Positions 33,813 through 42,656 of a stretch of 64,000 bases of DNA are shown here, in pieces (position 1 is the first letter of the stretch; each line of letters begins with the position of its first letter). Made by a program: the position numbers and the translations under genes. Below the pieces are notes generated by a model. It was not told where the DNA came from and made no database searches. It saw nothing but the letters and a program-made list of their open reading frames with translations. The stretch lies in contig JAQWSC010000014.1 in the NCBI GenBank assembly GCA_029243385.1, forward strand, positions 32,175 through 96,174, in the 5' to 3' direction. The stretch is from Flavobacteriaceae bacterium. GTDB taxonomy: Bacteria > Bacteroidota > Bacteroidia > Flavobacteriales > Flavobacteriaceae.

Positions 33813-36155
33813 TTAAGAATTGTTGTTTTCGTTATCAAAAAATGCTTGCAATGAAAGCGCGTCTTTGAGCAATACTTGACGGGCTTTGCTTCCTTCAAAA
33901 GGACCTACAATACCCGCAGCTTCAAGCTGATCTATAATTCTTCCTGCTCGATTGTATCCCAGTTTCATTTTACGTTGTAAAAGCGAGGCGGATCCTTGTT
34001 GCGCATTGACAATCACTTCTGCGGCTTCTTTAAACAAAACATCTCGATCACTAATGTTATTATCAAGGCTTGTGCCACTTTCTTCTCCTACATACTCAGG
34101 CAGTTCGTGGGCTGTTGGATACGCTCTTTGTGACCCGATGTAGTCGGTAACTTTTTCAACCTCTGGGGTATCAACAAAAGCACATTGTAGACGAATGAGC
34201 TCGTTTCCTTGTGTGAAGAGCATATCTCCACGACCTATGAGCTGATCGGCTCCGCCACTGTCTAAAATGGTTCGAGAATCGATTTTGGAAGTAACTCGAA
34301 AGGCGATTCGCGCCGGAAAGTTGGCTTTGATCAGTCCTGTGATCACATTTACAGAAGGTCGTTGTGTAGCAATGATCAAATGGATTCCTACTGCTCGAGC
34401 CAACTGTGCCAATCGTGCAATGGGTGTTTCTACTTCTTTACCTGCGGTCATTATAAGATCAGCAAACTCATCAATAATGAGGACGATATAAGGTAAAAAA
34501 GCATTTCCATCGTTGGGATTGAGCTTTCGGTTTTTAAACTTATTGTTGTATTCTTTGATATTACGACACATAGCATTTTTAAGCATGTCGTAACGATTGT
34601 CCATTTCAATACACAAAGAATTGAGTGTGTTGATTACTTGCTTGTTGTCGGTAATAATAGCCTCATTAGTATCGGGTAGTTTTGCCAAGTAGTGCCGCTC
34701 AATTTTATTGAACAAGGTAAGCTCTACTTTTTTAGGATCCACCAAGACAAACTTGATTTCCGAAGGATGTTTTTTGTAAAGAAGCGACGTCAAAACAGCG
34801 TTGAGACCTACGGACTTCCCTTGACCGGTAGCTCCCGCCATGAGTAAATGCGGCATTTTAGCCAGATCCACGACAAAGGTTTCATTGCTAATCGTTTTTC
34901 CCAATGCCAAAGGCAGTTCCATTTCAGCGTCAGCAAACTTTTTGGAAGCGATTACGGATCGCATGGACACAATGGTTGAATTTTTATTAGGAACTTCAAT
35001 TCCTATGGTTCCTTTTCCAGGAATGGGCGCAATAATTCGAATTCCCAAAGCGGACAATGAAAGTGCAATATCGTCTTCCAGATTTTTTATTTTTGAAATT
35101 CGAACACCCGCCTCTGGAACAATTTCATATAAGGTCACCGTAGGGCCAATGGTCGCCTTTATTTTGGCGATATCGATTTTGTAGTTGCGAAGGGTGTCAA
35201 CAATTTTTCCTTTGTTTTCTTCCAATTCCTCTTGATTGATAGTAATGCCTCCGCCGTTACTATAATCTTTTAAAAGCTCAATTGATGGGTATTTGTAATT
35301 TTTAAGCTCCAACGTTGGGTCAAACTCCCCATAGTCTTTTACCAATCGTTTGGCCAATTGATCTTCGGGAGTAGTTTCCTCTTCGGTAACTTCTATTTCC
35401 ATGGTTAAGTCTGAAGCATCATTGGTTTTGGAGGCTTTGTTTTCGGAGGAAGACTCAATACTTGAGTGCTTTGAAATGGTAGGCTTTAATGTTTTTTTAT
35501 CGATTTCAAACGGAGAAGTTTTACTTTCTTTATTTAAAGAAACAGAAGGAGAAGGCGCTTCTTCTTCCGAGGAAGACGGAGAGGTCGTTGATTTTGATTT
35601 ATTAGATGAAAACAATGCCGCAATATATTCGGGAGTAAAATTTAGCTGAACTACCAAAAAAACAATCAGTCCAAACAAAAGCAGTAAACCAACACCAATC
35701 CACCCGATATAATCTTGTAAAAAGTGATTGATTTCATAGCCTACAACACCGCCTAGCAAGGGTTGTTTTTGAAAGAAAAAACCAAAAAACAAAGAAAACC
35801 ATACTACAGCAGAAGAACCCCAAAGCCAATGACTCAGTAGTTTATTTGCTTTACTTCCAACAAAATAATGCAAGCCCGTAACAAATAAAAATCCTACCCA
35901 TATCATGGACGCAATTCCAAACAATTGGTAAATAAAAAAATAAGCAACAAGTGCGCCTAATTTTTTAGCAGCATTTTGTGCTTCTGCGTTGCGATTGGAA
36001 AATTCCAACAAAAGACTTTGATCGGAATGCCAAGTTGTAAAAAATGAAAGAAAAGCAACTCCAAGAAGTACGGATAAGAGAATTAAAAAAGTCCCCAACA
36101 ATATTTGCTGGGTTCGGTTCAATGTTGTTCGTGTAGATTTACTCTTAGTTGCCAT
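33813..36155 (-). CDS. ftsK: DNA translocase FtsK/SpoIIIE
   Basis: A 780-residue DNA pump of the division septum that clears chromosome ends and activates XerCD. It has four to five N-terminal membrane segments (to about residue 180), a Ser/Glu-rich linker (about 185-270) and the motor domain with Walker A GATGQGKSVGLNAVL and Walker B IVLIIDEFADLIM. The gamma winged helix follows (GYNRAGRIIDQLEAAGIVGP). Length and order are standard. Confidence 0.96.
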   Translation of the reverse strand: MATKSKSTRTTLNRTQQILLGTFLILLSVLLGVAFLSFFTTWHSDQSLLLEFSNRNAEAQNAAKKLGALVAYFFIYQLFGIASMIWVGFLFVTGLHYFVGSKANKLLSHWLWGSSAVVWFSLFFGFFFQKQPLLGGVVGYEINHFLQDYIGWIGVGLLLLFGLIVFLVVQLNFTPEYIAALFSSNKSKSTTSPSSSEEEAPSPSVSLNKESKTSPFEIDKKTLKPTISKHSSIESSSENKASKTNDASDLTMEIEVTEEETTPEDQLAKRLVKDYGEFDPTLELKNYKYPSIELLKDYSNGGGITINQEELEENKGKIVDTLRNYKIDIAKIKATIGPTVTLYEIVPEAGVRISKIKNLEDDIALSLSALGIRIIAPIPGKGTIGIEVPNKNSTIVSMRSVIASKKFADAEMELPLALGKTISNETFVVDLAKMPHLLMAGATGQGKSVGLNAVLTSLLYKKHPSEIKFVLVDPKKVELTLFNKIERHYLAKLPDTNEAIITDNKQVINTLNSLCIEMDNRYDMLKNAMCRNIKEYNNKFKNRKLNPNDGNAFLPYIVLIIDEFADLIMTAGKEVETPIARLAQLARAVGIHLIIATQRPSVNVITGLIKANFPARIAFRVTSKIDSRTILDSGGADQLIGRGDMLFTQGNELIRLQCAFVDTPEVEKVTDYIGSQRAYPTAHELPEYVGEESGTSLDNNISDRDVLFKEAAEVIVNAQQGSASLLQRKMKLGYNRAGRIIDQLEAAGIVGPFEGSKARQVLLKDALSLQAFFDNENNNS

Positions 36156-36169
36156 GAATCCTGTTCACA

Positions 36170-36177
36170 CAAAAATA
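36170..36177 (-). promoter_or_regulatory. -7 box of ftsK
   Basis: Minus strand TATTTTTG matches TAnnTTTG, 14 bases before the ftsK ATG; TTTG repeats lie about 16 bases upstream as a possible -33 box. Confidence 0.5.
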
Positions 36178-36230
36178 CAAAAATGGCAGCAAACAAAGTT
36201 CACATCCTTAAAATTAATCAAAAAAAAGCA

Positions 36231-37844
36231 TCAAACCTCCCGATCCACCAAATCGGTGACTACGTAGTATCTCGGATCGTCAATAGATTGTTTGATTAAT
36301 TTATGAAAACTCGGATCGTGTTTTAACAACAAAGAACTGCATTCTGGACTCAAGTGAGAAAATAAAACAGCAATTTTTTCTGCTTTATATTTGTTGGCAA
36401 TGTTGATAACCGCTTCGATTCCAGAGTGGTCGCTAACCCGCGATTCCATAAAATCAATTTCAACAGATTTCGGATCGTTTTTAACGTCAAACTTAGCGTT
36501 GAAATTCTGAATCGATCCAAAAAACAACGGCCCCCAAATTTCATATACTTTGGTTCCGTCATCTTTTAGGCGTTTTCGTGCACGAATCATGGTAGCATTT
36601 TTCCAAGCAAAAATCAATGCAGAGATAATTACACCGGCTATAACGGCGATGGCCAAGTCTTGCCAAACGGTAATGGCAGAAACACTAATTAATACAAAAG
36701 CATCGCCTTTTGGTATTTTGTTAATGATGCGAAAGCTACTCCAAGCGAAAGTACCAATCACTACCATAAACATGACACCCACCAAAGCAGCAATGGGGAT
36801 TTTTTCAATCAATGGAGCTCCAAATAAAATAAAGGAAAGCAACGCCAAAGAGGCTGTAAGCCCCGACAACCGTCCTCTTCCGCCAGAGTTCACATTGATA
36901 ATAGACTGGCCAATCATAGCACAACCGCCCATACCTCCAAAAAGTCCGTTCAAAATATTGGCACTTCCTTGGGCTACACATTCGCGATTTCCACTTCCGC
37001 GACTTTCGGTCAATTCATCTACCAAATTCAATGTCATCAAGGATTCAATTAATCCAACAGCAGCCAACAAAAAGGCCGTTGCTAAAATCAAGTCCCAATG
37101 TCCTTGCAAGGTGTATAAAAAATCGGCTATTTGGTATTGAAAGGAGGGAAGTGACCCTTCCAGACCTTGACCGCCTCCATCTTTGATAAAAGAACCTACA
37201 GTGCTTACTTCCAATCCTCCAAAAATAGTTACTGCTGCCACAATTAGTATGGCAACCAATGCTGCTGGTATTTTGGAAGTGATTTTTGGTAAACCGTACA
37301 TGATTCCCATGGTAAGAAATACCAGTCCCAACATGAGTCCTAATTCGGCACCCTCTAGCCAAGTGGAAAGCCCGTTTTCATTTTTTTGAAAAAGCGACAG
37401 TTGAGATAAGAAAATGACTATAGCCAAACCGTTTACAAACCCCATCATAACCGGATGTGGAATCAAACGAACAAATTTTCCAAGTTTAAAGATACCTGCA
37501 AGCATTTGAATACCTCCAACAATCAGAAGGGTTATAAATAACCATTGCAGTCCAAGATTTTCGACTGGTTCTGAAAGCGATTGCCCGACTTCATTTCCTT
37601 TTTGGATCATGTGAACCATAACAACAGCCATGGCTCCAGTAGCTCCTGATATCATTCCGGGTCGTCCACCGAAAAGAGAAGTAACGATTCCCATCATAAA
37701 TGCTCCATAAAGCCCAACCAAGGGGTCGATGCCTGCAACAAATGCGAAGGCGACTGCTTCAGGAACGAGTGCTAAGGCTACGGTCAAACCCGATAAAAGG
37801 TCGTTTTTGGGGTTGCTTGTGAAATTTCGAAAAATCTTTCTCAT
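36231..37844 (-). CDS. SulP-family inorganic anion transporter
   Basis: A 537-residue membrane transporter. SulP hallmarks are ALALVPEAVAFAFVAGIDPL near the N-terminus and GGRPGMISGATGAMAVV, with about 12-14 hydrophobic segments and a C-terminal STAS domain (from about residue 430, with FMESRVSDHSGIEAVINI). Substrates of the family are sulfate, bicarbonate or chloride; the sulfate assimilation operon in the same window makes sulfate possible but there is no direct link. Confidence 0.9.
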   Translation of the reverse strand: MRKIFRNFTSNPKNDLLSGLTVALALVPEAVAFAFVAGIDPLVGLYGAFMMGIVTSLFGGRPGMISGATGAMAVVMVHMIQKGNEVGQSLSEPVENLGLQWLFITLLIVGGIQMLAGIFKLGKFVRLIPHPVMMGFVNGLAIVIFLSQLSLFQKNENGLSTWLEGAELGLMLGLVFLTMGIMYGLPKITSKIPAALVAILIVAAVTIFGGLEVSTVGSFIKDGGGQGLEGSLPSFQYQIADFLYTLQGHWDLILATAFLLAAVGLIESLMTLNLVDELTESRGSGNRECVAQGSANILNGLFGGMGGCAMIGQSIINVNSGGRGRLSGLTASLALLSFILFGAPLIEKIPIAALVGVMFMVVIGTFAWSSFRIINKIPKGDAFVLISVSAITVWQDLAIAVIAGVIISALIFAWKNATMIRARKRLKDDGTKVYEIWGPLFFGSIQNFNAKFDVKNDPKSVEIDFMESRVSDHSGIEAVINIANKYKAEKIAVLFSHLSPECSSLLLKHDPSFHKLIKQSIDDPRYYVVTDLVDREV

Positions 37845-37864
37845 TAGTTGGCTTAAAAAAGTCG

Positions 37865-37872
37865 CAAATATA
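37865..37872 (-). promoter_or_regulatory. -7 box of the SulP gene
   Basis: Minus strand TATATTTG, 20 bases before the SulP ATG, matches TAnnTTTG. A -33 box is not clear. Confidence 0.5.
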
Positions 37873-37934
37873 GGGGTTTGCTATAGACTAATTCGTATCT
37901 GGAACAGATATTCTGTGATATTTTTTACAAAAAA

Positions 37935-37960
37935 AAGGCACTTGACTTAACAAGTGCCTT
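37935..37960 (-). terminator. Rho-independent terminator of the peroxiredoxin operon
   Basis: Ten-base perfect stem AAGGCACTTG/CAAGTGCCTT with a six-base loop, bordered by an A-run on the left and T on the right, so it can work on both strands. It follows the DUF6952 stop by 22 bases. Confidence 0.88.
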
Positions 37961-37982
37961 TTCATAATTTTCAACAATTTTT

Positions 37983-38240
37983 CTAGGTATCAATAGAGCC
38001 TAGGACGCGTTTCATAAATTGGTTTAAGGCCTCTTTTTTAGACACTCCGTCTTGGGTCATTTTATGAACTTCCAATGCCCCGTAAAGATTGGAGATCATT
38101 TCACCCAACACATCTAACTCTTCGTCTTTCAAAGAAGCGACTTCTGTCAAAGATTCTATAGTTTCAATAGTTTCCACCAAATAATCCTCGTCGTTTTCCT
38201 CAATAAATTCAGTGAGGTGTTTAATGATGGGTAACTTCAT
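37983..38240 (-). CDS. DUF6952 family small acidic protein
   Basis: An 85-residue, acidic, helical protein (EFIEENDEDYLVETIETIES) with no signal or membrane segment. Similar proteins follow thioredoxin genes in flavobacteria. It overlaps the thioredoxin gene by 20 bases, so it is made with it. Function unknown; a thioredoxin or peroxiredoxin partner is a guess from the fixed neighbourhood. Confidence 0.82.
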   Translation of the reverse strand: MKLPIIKHLTEFIEENDEDYLVETIETIESLTEVASLKDEELDVLGEMISNLYGALEVHKMTQDGVSKKEALNQFMKRVLGSIDT

Positions 38241-38535
38241 CGACTAATTCTTTTAAAACATCAAATTTATTGGTCTGTGTCTGATTGACGAAAGCCCCTT
38301 TTTGAAAGGTCGCAAACGTGGGCAGATTATCAACGGTAGCCATTTGCCGGGATTGCGGATTTTTTTCCGCATCTACCATAACAAACTTAATATCCGTATT
38401 TTCTGAAGCTAATTTTTTGAATTTAGGCTTCATAATCCGACAATTCCCACACCATGTCGCAGAATACTGAACAACCACAGTTGGATTTTCAGCAACAATT
38501 TGTGATAAATTATCTTCGGTTACTTCGACAATCAT
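38221..38535 (-). CDS. Thioredoxin-family protein
   Basis: A 104-residue single-domain thioredoxin with active site WCGNC (in place of the classic WCGPC) and cis-Pro region DNLPTFATFQKG. It lies 2 bases after peroxiredoxin, so it is the probable reductant for that enzyme, itself recycled by TrxB. The non-Pro active site suggests a shifted redox potential. Confidence 0.92.
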   Translation of the reverse strand: MIVEVTEDNLSQIVAENPTVVVQYSATWCGNCRIMKPKFKKLASENTDIKFVMVDAEKNPQSRQMATVDNLPTFATFQKGAFVNQTQTNKFDVLKELVDEVTHH

Positions 38536-38537
38536 GG

Positions 38538-39176
38538 TTAGTGAGCGCTTAAATAATCAGCAACGCCATCACGATTTGCATTCATAGCGTCTTTTCCTTC
38601 TTCCCAGTTAGCAGGACATACTTCCCCTTTTTCTTGAACGTGCGTAAACGCATCGATCAATCGCAAGTATTCGTCCACGTTTCTTCCTAACGGCATGTCG
38701 TTGACACTTTCGTGGAATATTCTTCCCTCTTCATCAATAAGATAGGTTGCACGGAAAGTTACATCGTCTCCGTCTTTCAGCAATACACCCGATTCTTCAT
38801 CAAACCGTTCGTTGGTTGAATCTAAAATATCAAGGGTGTTTGCTAAGTTTCGGTTGCTATCCGCCAACAAATTATAGGTTACACCTTCAATTCCTCCGTT
38901 GTCTTTGGGTGTGTTAAGCCATGCAAAATGAACTTCTGCTGTGTCGCAAGAAGCTCCAATGACTATTGTGTTTCTTTTTTCAAATTCTCCAAGGGCTTCC
39001 TGAAAAGCATGAAGTTCGGTAGGACATACGAAAGTGAAATCTTTTGGGTACCAAAAAAGGAGTACTTTTTTCTTGTTTTTGGTGGCTTCCTCCAAAACAT
39101 TAATTTGGATGGTGTCACCCATTTCGTTCATTGCGTTTACTGCTAAATTTGGAAATAGTTTTCCTACTTGTGCCAT
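38538..39176 (-). CDS. 2-Cys peroxiredoxin (AhpC/Prx1 type)
   Basis: Thiol peroxidase of 212 residues that reduces hydrogen peroxide and organic peroxides. Peroxidatic Cys51 lies in FTFVCPTE and resolving Cys at about 187 in GEVCPANW; the catalytic Arg region FRATYLIDEEGRIF is present. First gene of the peroxiredoxin-thioredoxin-DUF6952 operon, with a palindrome over its promoter box. Confidence 0.94.
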   Translation of the reverse strand: MAQVGKLFPNLAVNAMNEMGDTIQINVLEEATKNKKKVLLFWYPKDFTFVCPTELHAFQEALGEFEKRNTIVIGASCDTAEVHFAWLNTPKDNGGIEGVTYNLLADSNRNLANTLDILDSTNERFDEESGVLLKDGDDVTFRATYLIDEEGRIFHESVNDMPLGRNVDEYLRLIDAFTHVQEKGEVCPANWEEGKDAMNANRDGVADYLSAH

Positions 39177-39200
39177 AATTATTTTGTTTTAAATGTTCAT

Positions 39201-39224
39201 TTATTGGTACAAAAATACCAATAA
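39201..39224 (-). promoter_or_regulatory. Promoter -7 box inside a perfect inverted repeat upstream of peroxiredoxin
   Basis: Arms TTATTGGTA and TACCAATAA (9 bp, perfect) with six bases between. On the minus strand the centre spells TATTTTTG (39210-39217), a full TAnnTTTG box. A protein bound here would cover the -7 box, as in repression. It lies 25 bases before the ATG. Confidence 0.65.
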
Positions 39225-39302
39225 GAATATAAATTAATGGGTTAAAAAATCTTTAAAATTTATGATTGAATAAGATTTGCTAATACCTTCAAATTTGTCA
39301 AT

Positions 39303-40778
39303 CTATTTTGTGAGTTGCTTGATTTTGATGTGTAAAGCAGCGTACAATAGCGTCATAAAGGGGCTGATCCAATTAAAAATCGCGTACATAAAATAATCAG
39401 CAACGCTCACTCCCAAAACTCCCGATTGGTAAGCACCGCAAGTGTTCCAAGGAATAAGTACTGAAGTAACGGTTCCTGCATCTTCGAGTGTTCGACTTAA
39501 GTTTTCGGGTGCCAGTTTTTTTTCTTCAAATGCTTTGTGAAACATTTTACCAGGAATTACAATCGATAAATATTGGTCTGATGCCGTTAGGTTTACAGCG
39601 AGGCAACTGGCAATTGTACTGGCAAAAAGCGAAAAAGTAGAGTTGGCCAATTGCAGCAAACTGGAACTTATTCTTGAAAGTGCTCCAATAGCCTCCATGA
39701 CACCTCCAAAAACCATGGCACAAATAATCAACCAAATGGTTCCGAGCATGCCTCGCATTCCACCCGAGGTAAACAATTCGTTGAGTATGTCGTTGTTGGT
39801 TGTGATTTGCGTGTCCACCGTCAAAGCATTCATGATTCCTTTGTAAGCCGTTTCCAATGTCAATGAAGTACCGCCTCCAATTTGCGCTACGAGTTGAGGC
39901 TGGAAAAGTACAGCAAACAACCCGCCTAACAACGATCCAATCAGTAAGGCAACGATGGGCGGTGTTTTTTTAACAATCAATACGATAATTACCAAAGGAA
40001 CAAGAAACAACCAGCCGCTAATATGAAAAGTAGTTTCAATAGAACTTAATAACTCAGTCGTGTTTACGTCTCCTGAAGCTTCAAATCCCAATCCTAAAAA
40101 CACAAACACAATGAGCGTAATAACAATACTCGGAACGGTGGTGTAGGTCATGTAGCGGATGTGTGAAAAAAGTTCAGCTCCGGCCATAGCAGGGGCTAAA
40201 TTTGTAGTGTCACTCAAAGGAGAGAGTTTGTCGCCAAAATAAGCGCCCGAAATAACGGCTCCTGCAACCATTCCTACCGGTAAGCCAATGGCTTTTCCAA
40301 TTCCTATAAGCGCTATTCCAACTGTAGCAGATGTTGTCCAACTACTTCCGGTTGCCAAAGATATTATAGCACAAATGACAATACAGGCAGGTAAAAAAAT
40401 GGTTGGGTTTAGAATTTTTAATCCATAGTATATCATGGATGGGATGATACCACTTACCAACCAACTCCCTGCAAGAGCTCCAACAAACAACAGAATAATC
40501 AAAGCTCCAGTTGTCGATTGGACGTTTCCAGCAACTTTTTGGATTATGTTTTTATAGCTTACTTGGTTAAAAAAACCTACGATTCCCGCTACGGCTGCTC
40601 CAAGCAAAAGAATGAATTGATTGGAACCGCTTAATGCGTCGTCTCCAAAAACAAAAACATTGAACGCCAGTAATAGCACTAAAATCAATACAGGAATCAT
40701 TGCTTCTGCTAATGACAACTCGGGATTAGAGAACGTAGAAGAGGTTTCAATAGAGTTGGAAGATTTAGACGTCGCCAT
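39303..40778 (-). CDS. nhaC: NhaC-family Na+/H+ antiporter
   Basis: A 491-residue membrane protein with about twelve hydrophobic segments. NhaC features include GALAGSWLVSGIIPSMIYYG, SSWTTSATVGIALIGIG, AGAVISGAYFGDKLSPLSDT and NLTASDQYLSIVIPG. It exchanges sodium for protons across the inner membrane, fitting a marine or salt-exposed habitat. It is divergent from lpd (127 bases to that ATG). Confidence 0.92.
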   Translation of the reverse strand: MATSKSSNSIETSSTFSNPELSLAEAMIPVLILVLLLAFNVFVFGDDALSGSNQFILLLGAAVAGIVGFFNQVSYKNIIQKVAGNVQSTTGALIILLFVGALAGSWLVSGIIPSMIYYGLKILNPTIFLPACIVICAIISLATGSSWTTSATVGIALIGIGKAIGLPVGMVAGAVISGAYFGDKLSPLSDTTNLAPAMAGAELFSHIRYMTYTTVPSIVITLIVFVFLGLGFEASGDVNTTELLSSIETTFHISGWLFLVPLVIIVLIVKKTPPIVALLIGSLLGGLFAVLFQPQLVAQIGGGTSLTLETAYKGIMNALTVDTQITTNNDILNELFTSGGMRGMLGTIWLIICAMVFGGVMEAIGALSRISSSLLQLANSTFSLFASTIASCLAVNLTASDQYLSIVIPGKMFHKAFEEKKLAPENLSRTLEDAGTVTSVLIPWNTCGAYQSGVLGVSVADYFMYAIFNWISPFMTLLYAALHIKIKQLTK

Positions 40779-40881
40779 TTGAATACAATTTTGTTTTGTA
40801 ATGTTACGATTTTAACAAAATGTGTGCAACTATTTGAAAAAATCTTAAAGAAAAGTGTGGCGGAATCCTTAAAAACATTTG

Positions 40882-40889
40882 TATTTTTG
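40882..40889 (+). promoter_or_regulatory. -7 box of lpd
   Basis: TATTTTTG matches TAnnTTTG, 16 bases before the ATG; a weak -33 (TGTGG, 40856-40860) lies 21 bases upstream. Confidence 0.6.
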
Positions 40890-40905
40890 TTTAAAATTAT
40901 TAGAA

Positions 40906-42312
40906 ATGAATCAATTTGATGTTGCTGTTATTGGATCAGGACCTGGAGGTTATGTGGCCGCTATTCGTTGCTCTCAATTGGGAATGAAAACCGCATTGAT
41001 AGAAAAATACAATTCGTTGGGAGGTACTTGCCTGAATGTAGGCTGTATCCCTTCCAAATCCTTGTTGGATTCCTCGCATCATTATGAAGATGCTATCAAA
41101 CATTTTGATACCCACGGTATTGAGATTCCCGGTGAAATTAATGTCAATTTAGAAAAAATGATTTCTCGCAAACAGTCTGTTGTAGATCAAACGACTAAGG
41201 GAATCGATTTTTTAATGGATAAAAACAACATTACTGTTTTTAACGGATTGGGTTCTTTTGTTGACAACACGCATATTTCGATTGATAATGGAAAAGACAA
41301 GCCCACAGTAATCGAAGCTAAAAATAGCATCATTGCCACTGGCTCGAAACCTGCTAATTTGCCATTTATCGAAGTTGACAAAGAGCGAATCATTACCTCT
41401 ACTGAAGCGTTGTCTTTACAAGAAATTCCAAAACATTTGATTGTGATTGGTGGTGGAGTTATCGGTTTGGAATTGGGGCAAGTGTACAAACGACTCGGAG
41501 CGGAAGTTTCCGTTATTGAGTACGCAGATCGCATTACACCGGTTATGGATGCGTCGTTGTCAAAAGAATTGATGAAAGTTCTTAAAAAACAAAAAGTGAA
41601 GTTTTACTTGTCTCATCAAGTGAATAGTGTCAAACGTTCAGGAGACTCTGTTGCTGTTTCGGCAGTAAACAAAAAAGGGGAAACCGTTTCGTTTGAGGGA
41701 GATTATTGCTTAGTTTCTGTAGGAAGAAAACCCTATACATCGGGTTTGAACGCCGAGGCAGCAGGAGTGGTTGTTACAGAGCGAGGACAAATAGAGGTCA
41801 ACGATCATTTACAAACAGGGGCTTCTAATATTTATGCGATTGGAGACGTGGTACGTGGTGCAATGCTTGCCCACAAAGCCGAAGAAGAAGGGGTGATGGT
41901 TGCCGAAATTATTGCAGGACAAAAACCGCATATTGACTACAATTTAATTCCCAACGTGATTTATACCTGGCCCGAAGTAGCTGCTGTAGGAAAAACAGAG
42001 GAGCAATTGAAATCTTCTGGGATTGAATACAAAGTGGGACAGTTTCCGATGCGGGCATTGGGTCGTGCTCGTGCCAGTATGGACATCGATGGATTTGTAA
42101 AGATTCTTGCAGACAAACAAACGGATGAGGTTTTGGGTGTTCACATGATTGGCGCTCGCGTAGCAGATCTAATAGCTGAAGCAGTAACCGCGATGGAGTT
42201 TAGAGCTTCTGCCGAGGATATCGCTCGCATGAGCCATTCGCATCCTACCTACGCAGAAGCTGTTAAAGAGGCCGCTTTGGCCGCAACCGGTGATCGTGCG
42301 TTGCATGTGTAG
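40906..42312 (+). CDS. lpdA: Dihydrolipoyl dehydrogenase
   Basis: FAD enzyme (E3) that reoxidises dihydrolipoamide in 2-oxoacid dehydrogenase and glycine cleavage complexes; 468 residues. FAD site GSGPGGYVAAIR, redox pair GGTCLNVGCIPSK, NAD site GGGVIGLELGQVY, and C-terminal HSHPTYAEAVKEA with the catalytic His-Glu. I start at the ATG of MNQFDVAVIG, 9 codons inside the longest frame and behind the -7 box. It stands alone and ends at a terminator. Confidence 0.95.
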   Translation: MNQFDVAVIGSGPGGYVAAIRCSQLGMKTALIEKYNSLGGTCLNVGCIPSKSLLDSSHHYEDAIKHFDTHGIEIPGEINVNLEKMISRKQSVVDQTTKGIDFLMDKNNITVFNGLGSFVDNTHISIDNGKDKPTVIEAKNSIIATGSKPANLPFIEVDKERIITSTEALSLQEIPKHLIVIGGGVIGLELGQVYKRLGAEVSVIEYADRITPVMDASLSKELMKVLKKQKVKFYLSHQVNSVKRSGDSVAVSAVNKKGETVSFEGDYCLVSVGRKPYTSGLNAEAAGVVVTERGQIEVNDHLQTGASNIYAIGDVVRGAMLAHKAEEEGVMVAEIIAGQKPHIDYNLIPNVIYTWPEVAAVGKTEEQLKSSGIEYKVGQFPMRALGRARASMDIDGFVKILADKQTDEVLGVHMIGARVADLIAEAVTAMEFRASAEDIARMSHSHPTYAEAVKEAALAATGDRALHV

Positions 42313-42334
42313 CATAGCTTCAGCAGAATGATAC

Positions 42335-42357
42335 AAAAGGCGTTTTAAACGCCTTTT
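42335..42357 (+). terminator. Rho-independent terminator of lpd
   Basis: Stem AAAAGGCGTTT/AAACGCCTTTT followed by T-rich sequence, 23 bases after the lpd stop. Confidence 0.85.
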
Positions 42358-42360
42358 TTA

Positions 42361-42656
42361 TACCTATACTTTTTTGTTACGTTAGCCCTAAAAACGCTCC
42401 AAAATTGGAAAGTAGGTTGTTGGCGTTGGGATACATAACATTCGCTTTTGGTAAATCGATATTCGTTAAAAATACAAGCTACTTCATTGATTTATAAATA
42501 GATAGACAAAATTGCTAAAAATGGATATACGAAATTCGTAAAGAACGGATATACGCAATGCGTATATTTGGGTGTTCTAAGCAATTTGATAAAAATCTTG
42601 AGGTTATACTAGATTTTGGTGTTTTCAATGCATATGAAAAAAAGCGCAAGTCATAA
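42361..42656. other. Convergent intergenic region with paired palindromes
   Basis: About 300 bases between lpd and the acyltransferase-like gene. Two perfect palindromes and a -7-like box are described separately. A plus-strand mini frame at 42628-42660 encodes only ten residues and looks like a relic. The stretch 42371-42440 has imperfectly complementary GTTACGTTAGCCC / GTTGGCGTTGGGATAC segments of unknown meaning. Confidence 0.5.
42528..42570 (+). promoter_or_regulatory. Two palindromes in tandem over a -7-like box
   Basis: TACGAAATTCGTA (42528-42540) and ATATACGCAATGCGTATAT (42549-42567) are both perfect around a central A and start with the same GGATATACG, 24 bases apart (two helical turns or so). 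The second runs into TATATTTG (42563-42570), a TAnnTTTG box on the plus strand. It looks like a regulated promoter, but no gene follows. Confidence 0.55.

Noticed and set aside
42371..42445. GTTACGTTAGCCC and GTTGGCGTTGGGATAC as a possible attC-like or mobile element end
   Set aside because: The complementarity is poor, there is no integrase or cassette gene nearby, and no second copy in the window.
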